Below are positions 8,774 to 17,894 of a stretch of 64,000 nt of DNA, piece after piece. Below the pieces are notes generated by a model. The model was not told the origin of the DNA, searched no databases, and saw nothing but the letters and a program-made list of their open reading frames with translations. The stretch is taken from the NCBI GenBank assembly GCA_016699125.1, contig CP064961.1:372001-436000 (forward strand). Direction: 5' to 3'. The position numbers and the translations under genes were made by a program. Numbering within the stretch: position 1 is the first letter of the stretch; each line of letters opens with the position of its first letter. Source of the stretch: a bacterium. Lineage in GTDB: Bacteria > Babelota > Babeliae > Babelales > Vermiphilaceae.

Positions 8774-10282
8774 ATGATTTCAGTCACATTGGAACGTACA
8801 CAGACTGCTCAAAAACAGTCTGGCCTGTATGTTCTTTTTTTTTATCAAGGACAGTCTTTAGAAAATCTGTCGTCTACATTACCATTCACTATTGATACGC
8901 TTGAAGCTTTTTTGCAGGCAAGAAAATTCATTGGCGGATCGGGTCAAGCAGTTTCATATCTTGTATCAGGTACTTCTGATACGCATGTTCTGTGTCTGGG
9001 ATTAGGTAAGTATACGGTTTCGAGTAAGCTTTCTGTTGAATCATATCGTCGTGCGGTTGGTCAGGCAATAAAACAGGCTCGACTATTGCTTGTGTCTTCA
9101 GTGACTTTTATTATCCCTGATCATAGGTTATTTGAAGTAACGGCAGAAAAGCTTGTACATGAAACGGTTATGATTGCTCGAATGACCGAATATCATTTTG
9201 ATGATTATATTTCAGATGAAAGTCGAAAAGAGCATCGTATTGACCTGGTCAGTATTGTTACGCCCTATTCAAATGATTATGATCTGTTACAAAAAAATAG
9301 TGATACTGCAATGATTATTGCAACGGGTGTTAATCGAGCACGGCATTGGATTGATACTCCGCCTGTTGATGCAACACCATTATTTATGTCTGAACAGGCT
9401 CGTCAAATAGCTCAAAAAGAAGGAATGAACGTTACCATCTTTGGTGAACAGGAGATTATTAATAAAGGAATGGGAGGACTTGCGGCCGTTTCTCGTGGTT
9501 CAGATGTTGATTGTCAGATGGTAATCATGGAATATAAGACAGCAAAAAAAGACGCAGAGACGATTGCTTTGGTTGGAAAGGGTATTACGTTTGATTCTGG
9601 AGGGCTCAGTTTAAAACCGGCAGCATCCATGGAAACAATGAAAGATGACATGTCAGGAGCTGCTGCAGTGATAAATACGATGAGTATCATTGCACAGTTA
9701 AAACCGGATGTGAATGTTATTGGTATTGCTCCCTTGTCAGAAAACCTGCCAAGCGGTAAAGCAACAAAGCCGGGTGATATTATCCGTTTTTATAATGGAA
9801 AAACTGCTGAAGTAAAAAACACCGATGCAGAAGGCCGCTTAATTTTGGCAGATGCACTTTCCTATGCGGTCAAACATTACAAGCTGGATGCGATTATTGA
9901 CATTGCGACATTAACTGGCGCATGTGCTTATGCGCTTGGACCTTATTTTGCAGGTCTTTTGAGTCAGCATGATGAACTTGCACACAAAATTGAAAAAGCG
10001 GCAGATGTATCCGGTGATTATGTGTGGCGTTTGCCAATGACTCCTGATTATCAAAAAGCGATCAAATCAGAAGTAGCAGATATCTGTAACATTGGCGACG
10101 GGCGTATCAAAGCTGGTGCCATTACCGCGGCTCATTTTTTACAGAATTTTGTTGAAGACGTACCATGGGCGCATCTTGACATTGCGGGTGTTGCATTTGA
10201 TGTGCCAAATATCTCCTATTATCGTTCAGGAGCAACCGGTGCTGGTGTGCGACTTTTTGTTGAACTGGTTCTGAACTGGTAA
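8774..10282 (+). CDS. pepA: Leucyl aminopeptidase (M17 family)
   Basis: Cytosolic metallo-aminopeptidase that removes N-terminal residues from peptides, probably important for recycling host-derived peptides. I place the start at ATG 8774, preceded by AAAGGA; the frame stays open further upstream but overlaps the preceding gene and lacks a ribosome site there. About 502 residues, the usual M17 length. The M17 signature NTDAEGRL is at about 349-356, and the metal/active-site block VGKGITFDSGGLSLKP followed by MKDDMSGAA is intact, supplying the Lys and Asp ligands for the two metals. It ends before a strong terminator hairpin and is the last gene of the 6.9-10.3 kb group. Confidence 0.95.
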   Translation: MISVTLERTQTAQKQSGLYVLFFYQGQSLENLSSTLPFTIDTLEAFLQARKFIGGSGQAVSYLVSGTSDTHVLCLGLGKYTVSSKLSVESYRRAVGQAIKQARLLLVSSVTFIIPDHRLFEVTAEKLVHETVMIARMTEYHFDDYISDESRKEHRIDLVSIVTPYSNDYDLLQKNSDTAMIIATGVNRARHWIDTPPVDATPLFMSEQARQIAQKEGMNVTIFGEQEIINKGMGGLAAVSRGSDVDCQMVIMEYKTAKKDAETIALVGKGITFDSGGLSLKPAASMETMKDDMSGAAAVINTMSIIAQLKPDVNVIGIAPLSENLPSGKATKPGDIIRFYNGKTAEVKNTDAEGRLILADALSYAVKHYKLDAIIDIATLTGACAYALGPYFAGLLSQHDELAHKIEKAADVSGDYVWRLPMTPDYQKAIKSEVADICNIGDGRIKAGAITAAHFLQNFVEDVPWAHLDIAGVAFDVPNISYYRSGATGAGVRLFVELVLNW

Positions 10283-10290
10283 ATTCTTGC

Positions 10291-10330
10291 TAGGCATGAA
10301 GGATATTTTTGATTCTTCATGCCTATTTTT
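10291..10330 (+). terminator. Rho-independent terminator after pepA
   Basis: A 10-bp perfect stem (10292-10301 with 10315-10324, core AGGCATGAAG) with a 13-base loop is followed by a T-rich stretch immediately after the pepA stop. Confidence 0.75.
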
Positions 10331-10386
10331 ATGAAGCTGATGACTATCAAAGTTAAGTCATTGATTATAGTTGCTGCAATAAAAAA

Positions 10387-11279
10387 TCAGTCATAGTAAT
10401 GTAAACGATCTGTAAACAAATCCTTCGGACAAGTATTGCCAGCTGTTTTGTAGCTCTCCATAATGGTTTCTATTTTTTTGCCTTGCTCGTGTGCTCCTGA
10501 ATAAAAATAGATGTGAGGATAAATCTTTTTTCCCCATAAAGAAAACAGCTCTGTCTTCAGGCTTTCTTCTGATGATATCTTGCCTTCATGATGAAAATTG
10601 ATCGTTAGGAATAAATCTAAAGGATTATTTTTTTCATACGCTTCTTTCAATGCTGCTAAATCGTTGTTTATAAGTGTAACGTTATTTGGAATATTCTTGT
10701 GTTTATCTATCATTTTTCTCGTCTTAGATTTGCTTTTTTCTGCATCAGATAGACTATCTATCTCTGACTTATACTGTTGTTGCGTACTTTCCATTGTCTC
10801 ATTTGTAATTTTAAACTGAAGTAACCAGTTCAAGATAGTATTTACTGAAGTAACCAGTTCAAGATAGTATTTAATGGTATACCTTTTACTTCGGAACAAA
10901 TTTTTATTTTGAATTCAGTATCATAAATCGGTGTTTTTGGGCAAAATTCAAAATTGATACCTTTTTCCCATTGGCCTTTAAATCCAATGCCGTCTGATAA
11001 AAATTTACTGAGTTTACACTTAAAACTTTCAGGTATAGCTACAGGTGTAGTGACTGTATCTTGAGTTATTCCTTGAGTAGCTTGAGCATGATTTTTTCGT
11101 TTTTTAAAATATTGATATTTATCATACGTATATAGCTATGTTAAAACAATATAACCGTGACATAATCTAGCAGCTTTTCTTGTTTGTTCTAATCCAAAAT
11201 AACCTACCTGATAGCTCATTGAAAAAAGTAGATAGATGGTATGAAACAGATTTTTAATGATCATAATTTTATATTTCAT
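10387..11279 (-). pseudogene. Broken secreted-protein gene (amber stop plus 29-bp duplication)
   Basis: Read on the minus strand from an ATG at about 11279, the frame encodes a hydrophobic leader (IIKNLFHTIYLLFSM) and then meets TAG at 11136-11138. The same frame stays open and protein-like beyond it (YDKYQYFKKRKNHAQ and on to PLNTILNWLLQ). A 29-bp tandem duplication at 10816-10873 then shifts the frame. Removing one copy joins NWLLQ directly to FKITNETMEST and on to the stop at 10387. The intact parent would be about 290 residues, with a signal peptide and a Lys/Glu-rich C-terminus. The 170-codon 3' piece could still be read on its own, but its first residues come from the duplicated repeat. 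No family recognised. Confidence 0.7.
10816..10873. repeat. 29-bp tandem direct duplication
   Basis: Two perfect head-to-tail copies, 10816-10844 and 10845-10873, beginning CTGAAGTAACC. The length is not a multiple of three, and it disrupts the surrounding minus-strand reading frame. There is no spacer and there are only two copies, so it is a local slippage or repair duplication. Confidence 0.9.
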
Positions 11280-11533
11280 TTTTGTGAGTTTGTAGCACTG
11301 AATAACAGTGATATGCATAATCGAGGCTCCAAAGGACTATACAGATAAGTACAGTCCAGCTACTGTAAGCAAATAGTAAGTTTGGTTTGTCATTTGGAAT
11401 ACAGTAATAATTGTCAATGTTTGGATCTTCGGTTCTTAATGTCCAATCTTTAAGGTTGTTTGAAAAAATAGTTTTTTTGAGTTCATTTGTGTTCTGATCA
11501 AAGCTTACGTATCTTTTAAATGTAAAATGATTA

Positions 11534-12404
11534 AGGTGTGTCCTCAATTTGAAATGAGGTAATGACGTTGCATTTTCACTACAAAATGATAAGTTTTTTG
11601 TATCAGAAATCAGCAACGAGGATAAGCAATGGTACGTCGAGTTATTACAGACAGTATTTGGTCACAACTAGAAGAGATACTATGTAAACATGGATGCCAC
11701 CTGTGGGGCAATGAGCGGAATATAATGGAAGCAATCCTTTGGAAATTGCGGACTGGAGGACCATGGAGGGATATTCCATCCGAATTTTGTCCGTGGCAAA
11801 CAGCATTTAATCGATTTAATCGTTGGTCAAAAAAAGGGCTATGGGAAGGTTTTTTTTATGCTACGAAAAGAAGTTGATAAAGAATGGGTATTCGCCGACG
11901 GAAGTTATGTTAGAGCTCACCAACATGCGACTGGAGCTCAGCGTGGTCAAGAGCGAGCAATTGGAAGATCCGCTGGTGGACTTACTACAAAGATTCATAT
12001 GTGCACCGATGCGCATGGAAATCCGCTCAATTTTAAAATCACTGGGGTCAAGTGCACGATTCAAAGGTTGCAAACGAATTAATCGACCTGGCCGAAGGAG
12101 CGGAATATTTTATCGCTGACAAAGGCTATGATGCTGATAGTATTCGTATCTATGGACGGACAAAAGGAATGCAAGTAATTATACCAAAAAGAAAAAACAG
12201 CACTAGACCAGATCCAGAATTTGATGCTCATTTGTATAAAAATCGACACTTAGTTGAAAATCTTTTGCACGACTCAAGCATTTTCGTGGCATTGCTATGC
12301 GTTTTGAAAAACTTGCTAGAAACTTCCAATCTATGCTCTACATCGCATCTATGCACATATGGTTGAAGCTTTTATGCCCTACTAATTAAATTGAGGACAC
12401 ACCT
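11534..12404 (+). mobile_element. IS5-family (IS427-like) insertion sequence, copy 1
   Basis: 871-bp element bounded by inverted repeats beginning AGGTGTGTCCTCAATTT and flanked by TA direct repeats (11532-11533 and 12405-12406), as expected for the IS427 group. It carries a frameshifted transposase gene on the plus strand. A second, inverted copy of the same length and high identity lies at 14787-15657. It interrupts a minus-strand secreted-protein gene. Confidence 0.9.
11629..12389 (+). pseudogene. IS5-family transposase, frameshifted (copy 1)
   Basis: The product matches IS5/IS427-type transposases: an N-terminal half (TGGPWRDIPSEFCPW, FNRFNRWSKKGLWEGFF), then the DDE part with FADGSYVRAHQHATGAQ, TTKIHMCTDAHGNPL, IADKGYDAD and KNRHLVEN. 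The frame is broken three times relative to a consensus built from both copies: T8 instead of T7 near 11850-11857, GGGG where five G are needed near 12045 (also in copy 2), and TTTT instead of TTTTT near 12262. IS427-type transposases may naturally use two frames, so the first break could be recoding, but copy 2 reads straight through it. Probably inactive. Confidence 0.85.
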
Positions 12405-13404
12405 TAATCACTTTGCCGCTTGTCAAACAAATACAGCAAAACATAGTGATCAAAGAACCTGACAGAGTAAAATTATTATAAAAATACAAGGCCGTCTGAT
12501 TTTCAAAGAACTTTAACATGACATGGCAGGCACAGAATGGTAAAATGTAAAACCCTGAAATTGCTGTACAAAAGCTATCAAAAAAGTCGCCAACTGTTGT
12601 AACCCGTTGAGTCCATATGAAGGTATTATAATCATCTGCAAGTTCATCTGGATGTGGCAGTGAAAGGCGAGCTTGTGCGCTTCCGTGTAAATAGCGATGA
12701 AAGAATTCGTATTCAAAGTTACGCTCATTTATTTCTTTACATAGATAAAAATATTTATCGAATACAGTTTTCAAAGCTTCATCTGATGTATTTTGATTTT
12801 GACAGAGATAATGAAAGGTAAAACTAAATGCGTATATGAACGCTGGTAGTTCTGGGTTAATTTTATTGTATGTGTCACAATCTGTTTGGCGTAAGGATTG
12901 TGCAAGCTTATGTACATTGAACATAATAAAAAAAGGTGTTTTAATTTTTGTATTTACTAAAGATGGTAACGTAGTCCATGTATCGAAAATTAGTTCTTGA
13001 TCATGCTGTTCATCCTTGTTTGGTCTATTAGAATTATACTGTGCTGGTCCAAATAATTGATTTGATGATCTATTTCTGATAAGGAGTTTAATGCCTTGTA
13101 TCCTGTCTTTGTTTTCTAATAACGCTTTGCTCCACAATTCTTTTTTGAGCGAGTTTTGTAAATTTTGTATCTGTTTGTTATATGTAAGTTTTTCACTGGC
13201 GACCAGCTGTATCGTGTGCACGGCCATCAAGCAAAGTAAAAATATGTTACCTCTTGTCATAACGGATCATTTCATAAGGCTTCTGTAAAAAAGTAATAAA
13301 TAACTGTATTTTATAGATTTCTAAAAAATAACATATATTTTACTTTTTTTACACCTTTTTTTTTGCTATCTTTTTGAACAAAAGGATTTTAAAAAAAGAG
13401 TAGT

Positions 13405-14787
13405 ATGAAGGGCAAGCATGTCCATTTTGTTGGAATTGGTGGCATCGGAATGAGCAGTTTGGCTCATATAATGCTCAAAAAAGGTTACCAGGTGACCGGT
13501 TGCGACATTAATTCAGATCAAGAAACAGTATCATCACTCAAAGCAGCAGGCTGTGTCATTGAAACACCACATGGATCAGCATGTTGCTTTGATGATTCGA
13601 TTGATATGATGGTCTATTCAACAGACACCAGGCATCCAATGCCAGAAAAGGACAGGGCGTTACGTGGCGGTGCAGCTTTGAAGCACCGTGCAGAACTGTT
13701 AGCTGATATCATGAGTCAAAAACAGAGCATCGCAATTTCGGGTGCGCATGGAAAAACGAGCACGACAGCCATGATTGGGCATCTTTTGCAGGTGGCGCAC
13801 GCAGATCCGACGGTGGTGGTTGGAGGCATCTGCCCGCAGTGGAAAACGAATTTTATGTATGGAAAGAGCAATATCATGATTGCCGAAGCGGACGAAAGTG
13901 ATCGTTCATTTTTAAAGTTGCCGGCTCAAACAAAGATTGTGACCAATATCGATCATGAACATCTTGAAACCTATAGTTCATTGCAGGATCGACAAGCAAC
14001 ATTTTTACAGTTTTTAAATAGTAATAATCAAAACAATAGTACTCATGTCATCTGTGTGGATGATCCATCGATTCAACAGATACGGCATCTGATAGATATC
14101 AATTATGTGACGTATGCAATTGATAATAAAGCCGATTTTTATGCAAAAAATATAGATCTGCAGCCCTTATCTTCCTCATTTGATCTGTATGTGTATGGTC
14201 AGTGCGTTGCTCGCTGTACATTGGCCGTTCCAGGAAAACATATGCTTTTGAATGCGCTTGGCGCACTGGCTGCCGCACGTATGTTCAGTTCAGTTTCCTA
14301 TGAATACTTGGTTGATGGATTGAAGAGCTTTTGTCCGGTCGAAAGACGATTCACCATTCGAGGGTCATTCCATCATGCAACGGTCATCGATGATTATGCG
14401 CACCATCCGCAAGAGATTGCCGTTACCATTCAAACGGCATGTAATTTTGCCAAAGGGCGAACATTTGTATTTTTTCAGCCGCATCGGTTTACCCGTACCG
14501 CCGGTCTGTGGGATCAGTTTGTCCAAACATTCAGGCGTGAGCTTGCCAATGCAAAGCTTCATTTTTTCATGACCACCATCTATTCGGCCGGTGAACCTGA
14601 AATGAGCGATGTCTCAACAGAACGAATGGTCAAAGAGATTGACAACGGTCGATGTGCATTTATTGAAAACAGGACTGAGTCGATCATCAAAGCGTTGCCC
14701 AACGATTTGTCGGAAGATGATACGATTCTTTTTATGGGCGCGGGCAATGTAAGCAAACATAGTACGGAAATTTTTGCCTATCAATAA
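13405..14787 (+). CDS. murC: UDP-N-acetylmuramate--L-alanine ligase
   Basis: Adds L-Ala to UDP-MurNAc in cytoplasmic peptidoglycan synthesis. 460 residues, the normal size. It shows the N-terminal nucleotide-sugar loop GIGGIGMS (10-17), the ATP loop GAHGKTST (113-120), the Mur motifs EADESD and TNIDHEH, and the C-terminal DDYAHHPQE and FQPHRFTRT blocks. The stop TAA uses the TA target duplicated by the IS that starts at 14787, so the insertion falls exactly at the gene's end and leaves the protein unchanged. The last 133 bases are repeated at 17660-17792. The other Mur ligase here, murD, lies far away at 52672-54018, so there is no classical dcw cluster around this gene. Confidence 0.97.
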   Translation: MKGKHVHFVGIGGIGMSSLAHIMLKKGYQVTGCDINSDQETVSSLKAAGCVIETPHGSACCFDDSIDMMVYSTDTRHPMPEKDRALRGGAALKHRAELLADIMSQKQSIAISGAHGKTSTTAMIGHLLQVAHADPTVVVGGICPQWKTNFMYGKSNIMIAEADESDRSFLKLPAQTKIVTNIDHEHLETYSSLQDRQATFLQFLNSNNQNNSTHVICVDDPSIQQIRHLIDINYVTYAIDNKADFYAKNIDLQPLSSSFDLYVYGQCVARCTLAVPGKHMLLNALGALAAARMFSSVSYEYLVDGLKSFCPVERRFTIRGSFHHATVIDDYAHHPQEIAVTIQTACNFAKGRTFVFFQPHRFTRTAGLWDQFVQTFRRELANAKLHFFMTTIYSAGEPEMSDVSTERMVKEIDNGRCAFIENRTESIIKALPNDLSEDDTILFMGAGNVSKHSTEIFAYQ

Positions 14788-15657
14788 GGTGTGTCCTCAA
14801 TTTAATTAGCAGGGCATAAAAGCTTCAACCATATGTGCATAGATGCGATGTAAAGCATAGATTGAAAGTTTCTAGCAAGTTTTTCAAAATGCATAGCAAT
14901 GCCGCGAAAATGCTTGAGTCGTGCAAAAAGATTTTCAACTACGTGCCGATTTTTATATAAATGAGGATCAAATTCTGGATTTAGCCCAGTGCTATTTTTT
15001 TTTTTGGTATAATTACTTGCATCCCTTTTGTCCGTCCATAAATACGAATACTATCAGCATCATAGCCTTTGTCAGCGATAAAATATTCTGCTCCTTCGGC
15101 CAGATCGATTAATTCGTTTGCAACCTTTGCGTCGTGCACTTGACCCCAGTGATTTTAAAATTGAGCGGATTTCCATGCGCATCGGTGCACATATGAATCT
15201 TTGTAGTAAGTCCACCAGCGGATCTTCCAATTGCTCGCTCTTGACCACGCTGAGCTCCAGTCGCATGTTGGTGAGCTCTAACATAACTTCCGTCGGCGAA
15301 TACCCATTCTTTATCAACTTCTTTTCGTAGCATAAAAAAACCTTCCCATAGCCCTTTTTTTGACCAACGATTAAATCGATTAAATGCTGTTTGCCACGGA
15401 CAAAATTCGGATGGAATATCCCTCCATGGTCCTCCTGTCCGCAATTTCCAAAGAATTGCTTCCATTATATTCCGTTCATTGCCCCACAGGTGGCATCCAT
15501 GCTTACATAGTATCTCTTCTAGTTGTGACCAAATACCGTCTGTAATAACTCGACGTACCATTGCTCATCCTCGTTGCTGATTTCTGATACAAAAAAACTT
15601 ATCATTTTGTAGTAAAAATGCAACGTCATTACCTCATTTCAAATTGAGGACACACCT
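14787..15657 (-). mobile_element. IS5-family (IS427-like) insertion sequence, copy 2
   Basis: 871-bp element, inverted relative to copy 1, with the same terminal repeats and TA flanks (14785-14786 and 15658-15659). The undisturbed target is preserved at about 17785-17800 in the duplicated downstream segment, which shows both the exact insertion point and that the insertion followed the duplication. The transposase is on the minus strand. Confidence 0.9.
14802..15561 (-). pseudogene. IS5-family transposase, frameshifted (copy 2)
   Basis: The first 150 codons (15561-15109) are continuous through the N-terminal half and FADGSYVRAHQHATGA. The frame then breaks at the same GGGG site as in copy 1 and again in an A11 run near 15000 (copy 1 has AAAAAGAAAAAAC). 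The C-terminal end (KNRHVVENLFARLKHF, MLYIASMHIWLK) is intact in its own frame, unlike copy 1. Together the two copies define the ancestral protein. Probably inactive unless frameshifting or slippage rescues it. Confidence 0.85.
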
Positions 15658-15762
15658 TAATATAAATCAGTGCGCAGTCTTCGATTTATTGATTTTTGTT
15701 ATTCAGATAGAATAGATTAAAAACATAGATTAAAAACATGGTCATTGAAAAAAGGGATTGGT

Positions 15763-17201
15763 ATGAGTGGTAAAGGTTGCGGCTATTTTAAAGCGGTTTT
15801 GTTTTTTTTCGCATTTTCCATTGCACAGGTTTGGGCTGGAGAAACGAATGAGTTTGTTTTTGTAAGAAATGGACTTAATACTGACTTTTTTAAACAGGCT
15901 GATCAGATCAAACAGTTTTTGGTGAAGACGTACAAAAAAGTACCAACACGTTATTATATATTAACAAAAAAAGGACAACAGTTTGAATCAATGGGTCTTT
16001 TAACGCCAGGCAATGAAAAAAATATGATTTTTGAGTCCATAGTTTATACACCTGATCATGATATAAAAATGTTTCAGCAGTGGTTTGACGGAACAGCTGT
16101 ATATCTCAGTAGTAATAATCAATTAGTGATCAATAATAATGACTTTTCAGAGTCTATCTGTACCTCAACTCCATACAAGCTGGAAATACTATCCGTTACA
16201 GAAGACGATGAATTGATCAAGAGCAAGCGGAAGGCAGTGTATATTGTTGCAAGTAGTTGGCCAAATATTCATTTTGTGTTTTCAGATTATATAAAGGGTG
16301 GGTGGTCGCGTCTACAAAAAACATTTCCAAGATGGTTCAAAAGAACTAATCCTGAGAAAAAATTAGCAAAATGCACATTAAAAAATGCATACCTTTTGGA
16401 CGTTGGTCAAGAAGGTGAAGGTCAATACATTATTTATGCTCAGATTCAAAAAAATACTGAACAGGTTGAGTTTAAAGATTTTTTTTCTCGTCTTCGAAAT
16501 ATTAAAACTGACTATCGTACTGTTACCATAAAAAATGGAAGATTACAAAGGACAAGACTTTTGAAAATATTTGTGACGTTATTTCAGCACAGAATGGAGA
16601 GATTAGGTTTTCAGATGCAGAGGATGATAAAGACGGAAAGGATGATCCTTTTTTGAGCACCTTGTGCACCTTCCAAAACGTACCGGTTGACGGATCACAT
16701 GTTCCATTCGTAATCGATTATCGCAACGATAATCAATGGGCTGTCGTGTGTAAAAAGAAAGATGGGTATTATTTACATACAAATGCCAAATCTGGTGAAA
16801 AAACTATTGATCAAGAAGATGGCGAGGAAGGATCTGTAAAAGAAACTCCAAAAAAATTAAGTTTTAGTAATAGCAATGGCCAAAAATCTTTGCGACCAAC
16901 TCTCCTTGCGGTGCATGCTAAAAGTGATGGAGGGGTTACTTTTTATTGCAAAGAAGGGAAGGGTGAGCTGGAAGGTTTTGCTGTCAACTTAGAGCCGTAT
17001 GCTTTAGATAGTGAAGATGTTGATCAAAAAAGAACATTTGTCGGCTGCTTTACCGATCAAAAGCACATCTATCTGCTGTTTGTTGAAAGTTTTACAAGCA
17101 TTTGGACTAATGCGAGTCAAGGAATACAAAAGTTTATTGTGCAGGTAGTTCCCAAAGATAAAGCAGTGGAAAAAACAGTACAACTGCCGATTAAAAAATG
17201 A
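15763..17201 (+). pseudogene. Secreted protein of unknown function, frameshifted paralogue (copy 1)
   Basis: I choose ATG 15763, preceded by AAAAGGGA; the signal peptide is about 1-25 (FKAVLFFFAFSIAQVWAG). The frame is lost at an A6 run (16530-16535) where the paralogue at 17895 has A7. Restoring one A joins the first part (to 16656) to the second (from LSTLCTFQNVPVDGSH) through KWKITKDKTFENI. The whole would be about 480 residues. The C-terminal end differs from the paralogue and abuts an IS30 remnant. Blocks of near identity to copy 2 (signal peptide, SSWPNIHF, RLQKTFPRWFKRTNPE, LKNAYLLDVGQEGE) alternate with strongly divergent stretches. Function unknown. Confidence 0.75.
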
Positions 17202-17202
17202 C

Positions 17203-17575
17203 TGTGTCAACTTCAAAGTCTCCCAATCGTTCTTTTTTCTCAACAATCTCAGGTCGTAAACTGATATCTTTTCTGTTTGGAATCAAACCAACACCAGCAG
17301 TTTTACACTTCCTTTTATTTTTTCCTGAATTTCTTTTGTCAATCGATAGGACCTACTACTTGCAGCGCTTCTTCTTTTCTGCTTCTTTTCTTCCGCTTCT
17401 TGAAATTTGTAGCCTTTTTTACTACTGTTACGCTTTATCTCTCGTGCAATCGTTGAGTGGTGTATGCATAACTTCCTTCCTATCCCTCTTCTACTCATTC
17501 CTATTGAAAAAAATACAACTATCTGGCATCCTATTTCATAGGTTAGGTGTGCGCCAGCTTTTCGACTAATAAATT
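17203..17575 (-). pseudogene. IS30-family transposase remnant
   Basis: On the minus strand a fragment reads AHLTYEIGCQIVVFFSIG, then MSRRGIGRKLCIHHSTIARE, IKRNSSKKGYKFQEAEEKKQ and so on to KEIQEKIKG (to about 17285). This is the helix-turn-helix N-terminus typical of IS30 transposases. A different frame continues with LIPNRKDISLRPEIVEKKER and LGDFEVDTV, the region leading into the first catalytic Asp of IS30 enzymes. The middle is shortened and frameshifted, and everything beyond the first Asp is missing. It lies between the two copies of the segmental duplication. No terminal repeats were found. Confidence 0.75.
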
Positions 17576-17659
17576 GTCTCCTCGATTGTTCTCAGAGACT
17601 AGTTTATGATCACCTGACTTTTTTTCTAGTCAGTGTCGCATTTCACCCTTGAATGGTCC

Positions 17660-17894
17660 TGCATTTATTGAAAACAGGACCGAGTCAATTATCAAAGCAT
17701 TGCCCAACGATTTGTCGGAAGATGATACGATTCTTTTTATGGGCGCGGGCAATGTAAGCAAACATAGTACGGAAATTTTTGCCTATCAATAATATAAATC
17801 AGTGCGCAGTCTTCGATTTATTGATTTTTGTTATTCAGATAGAATAGATTAAAAACATAGATTAAAAACATGGTCATTGAAAAAAGGGATTGGT
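17660..17894 (+). repeat. Duplicated murC 3' end and leader region
   Basis: Bases 17660-17792 repeat the last 133 bases of murC (14655-14787) with a few substitutions, including the stop codon. Bases 17793-17894 repeat the leader found at 15660-15762 almost perfectly. This is the start of the second unit of a segmental duplication that continues through the secreted-protein gene. The murC piece is a non-functional fragment and also preserves the empty target site of IS copy 2. Confidence 0.9.

Larger units (their letters stand above)
11269..13260 (-). pseudogene. Secreted/membrane protein gene interrupted by an IS5-family element
   Basis: The 5' part (13260 to about 12405) encodes a signal peptide (about residues 1-22, GNIFLLCLMAVHTIQLVAS) and some 285 residues. 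The frame then runs into the IS at 12404. Deleting the IS and one TA target copy restores an uninterrupted frame: ...SGKVI joins NHFTFKRYV, continuing to the stop at 11269 (...VLQTHKNEI). The parent protein is about 373 residues with hydrophobic segments in the second half (near FCACHVMLKF and AYSSWTVLICIVLW). No family is recognised. The stop overlaps the start of the next minus-strand gene, itself a pseudogene, so the two once formed an operon. Confidence 0.8.

Noticed and set aside
10816..10873. Possible CRISPR repeat
   Set aside because: Only two contiguous 29-bp copies without spacers; it is a tandem duplication inside a reading frame.
11136..11138. TAG read as an amino acid (recoded stop)
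   Set aside because: Other intact genes in the window, such as rpsT, end in TAG, and the same gene carries a second lesion, so decay is simpler.
17198..17569. Plus-strand frame of about 120 codons
   Set aside because: The complementary strand encodes the IS30 transposase remnant; the plus frame has no recognisable content.
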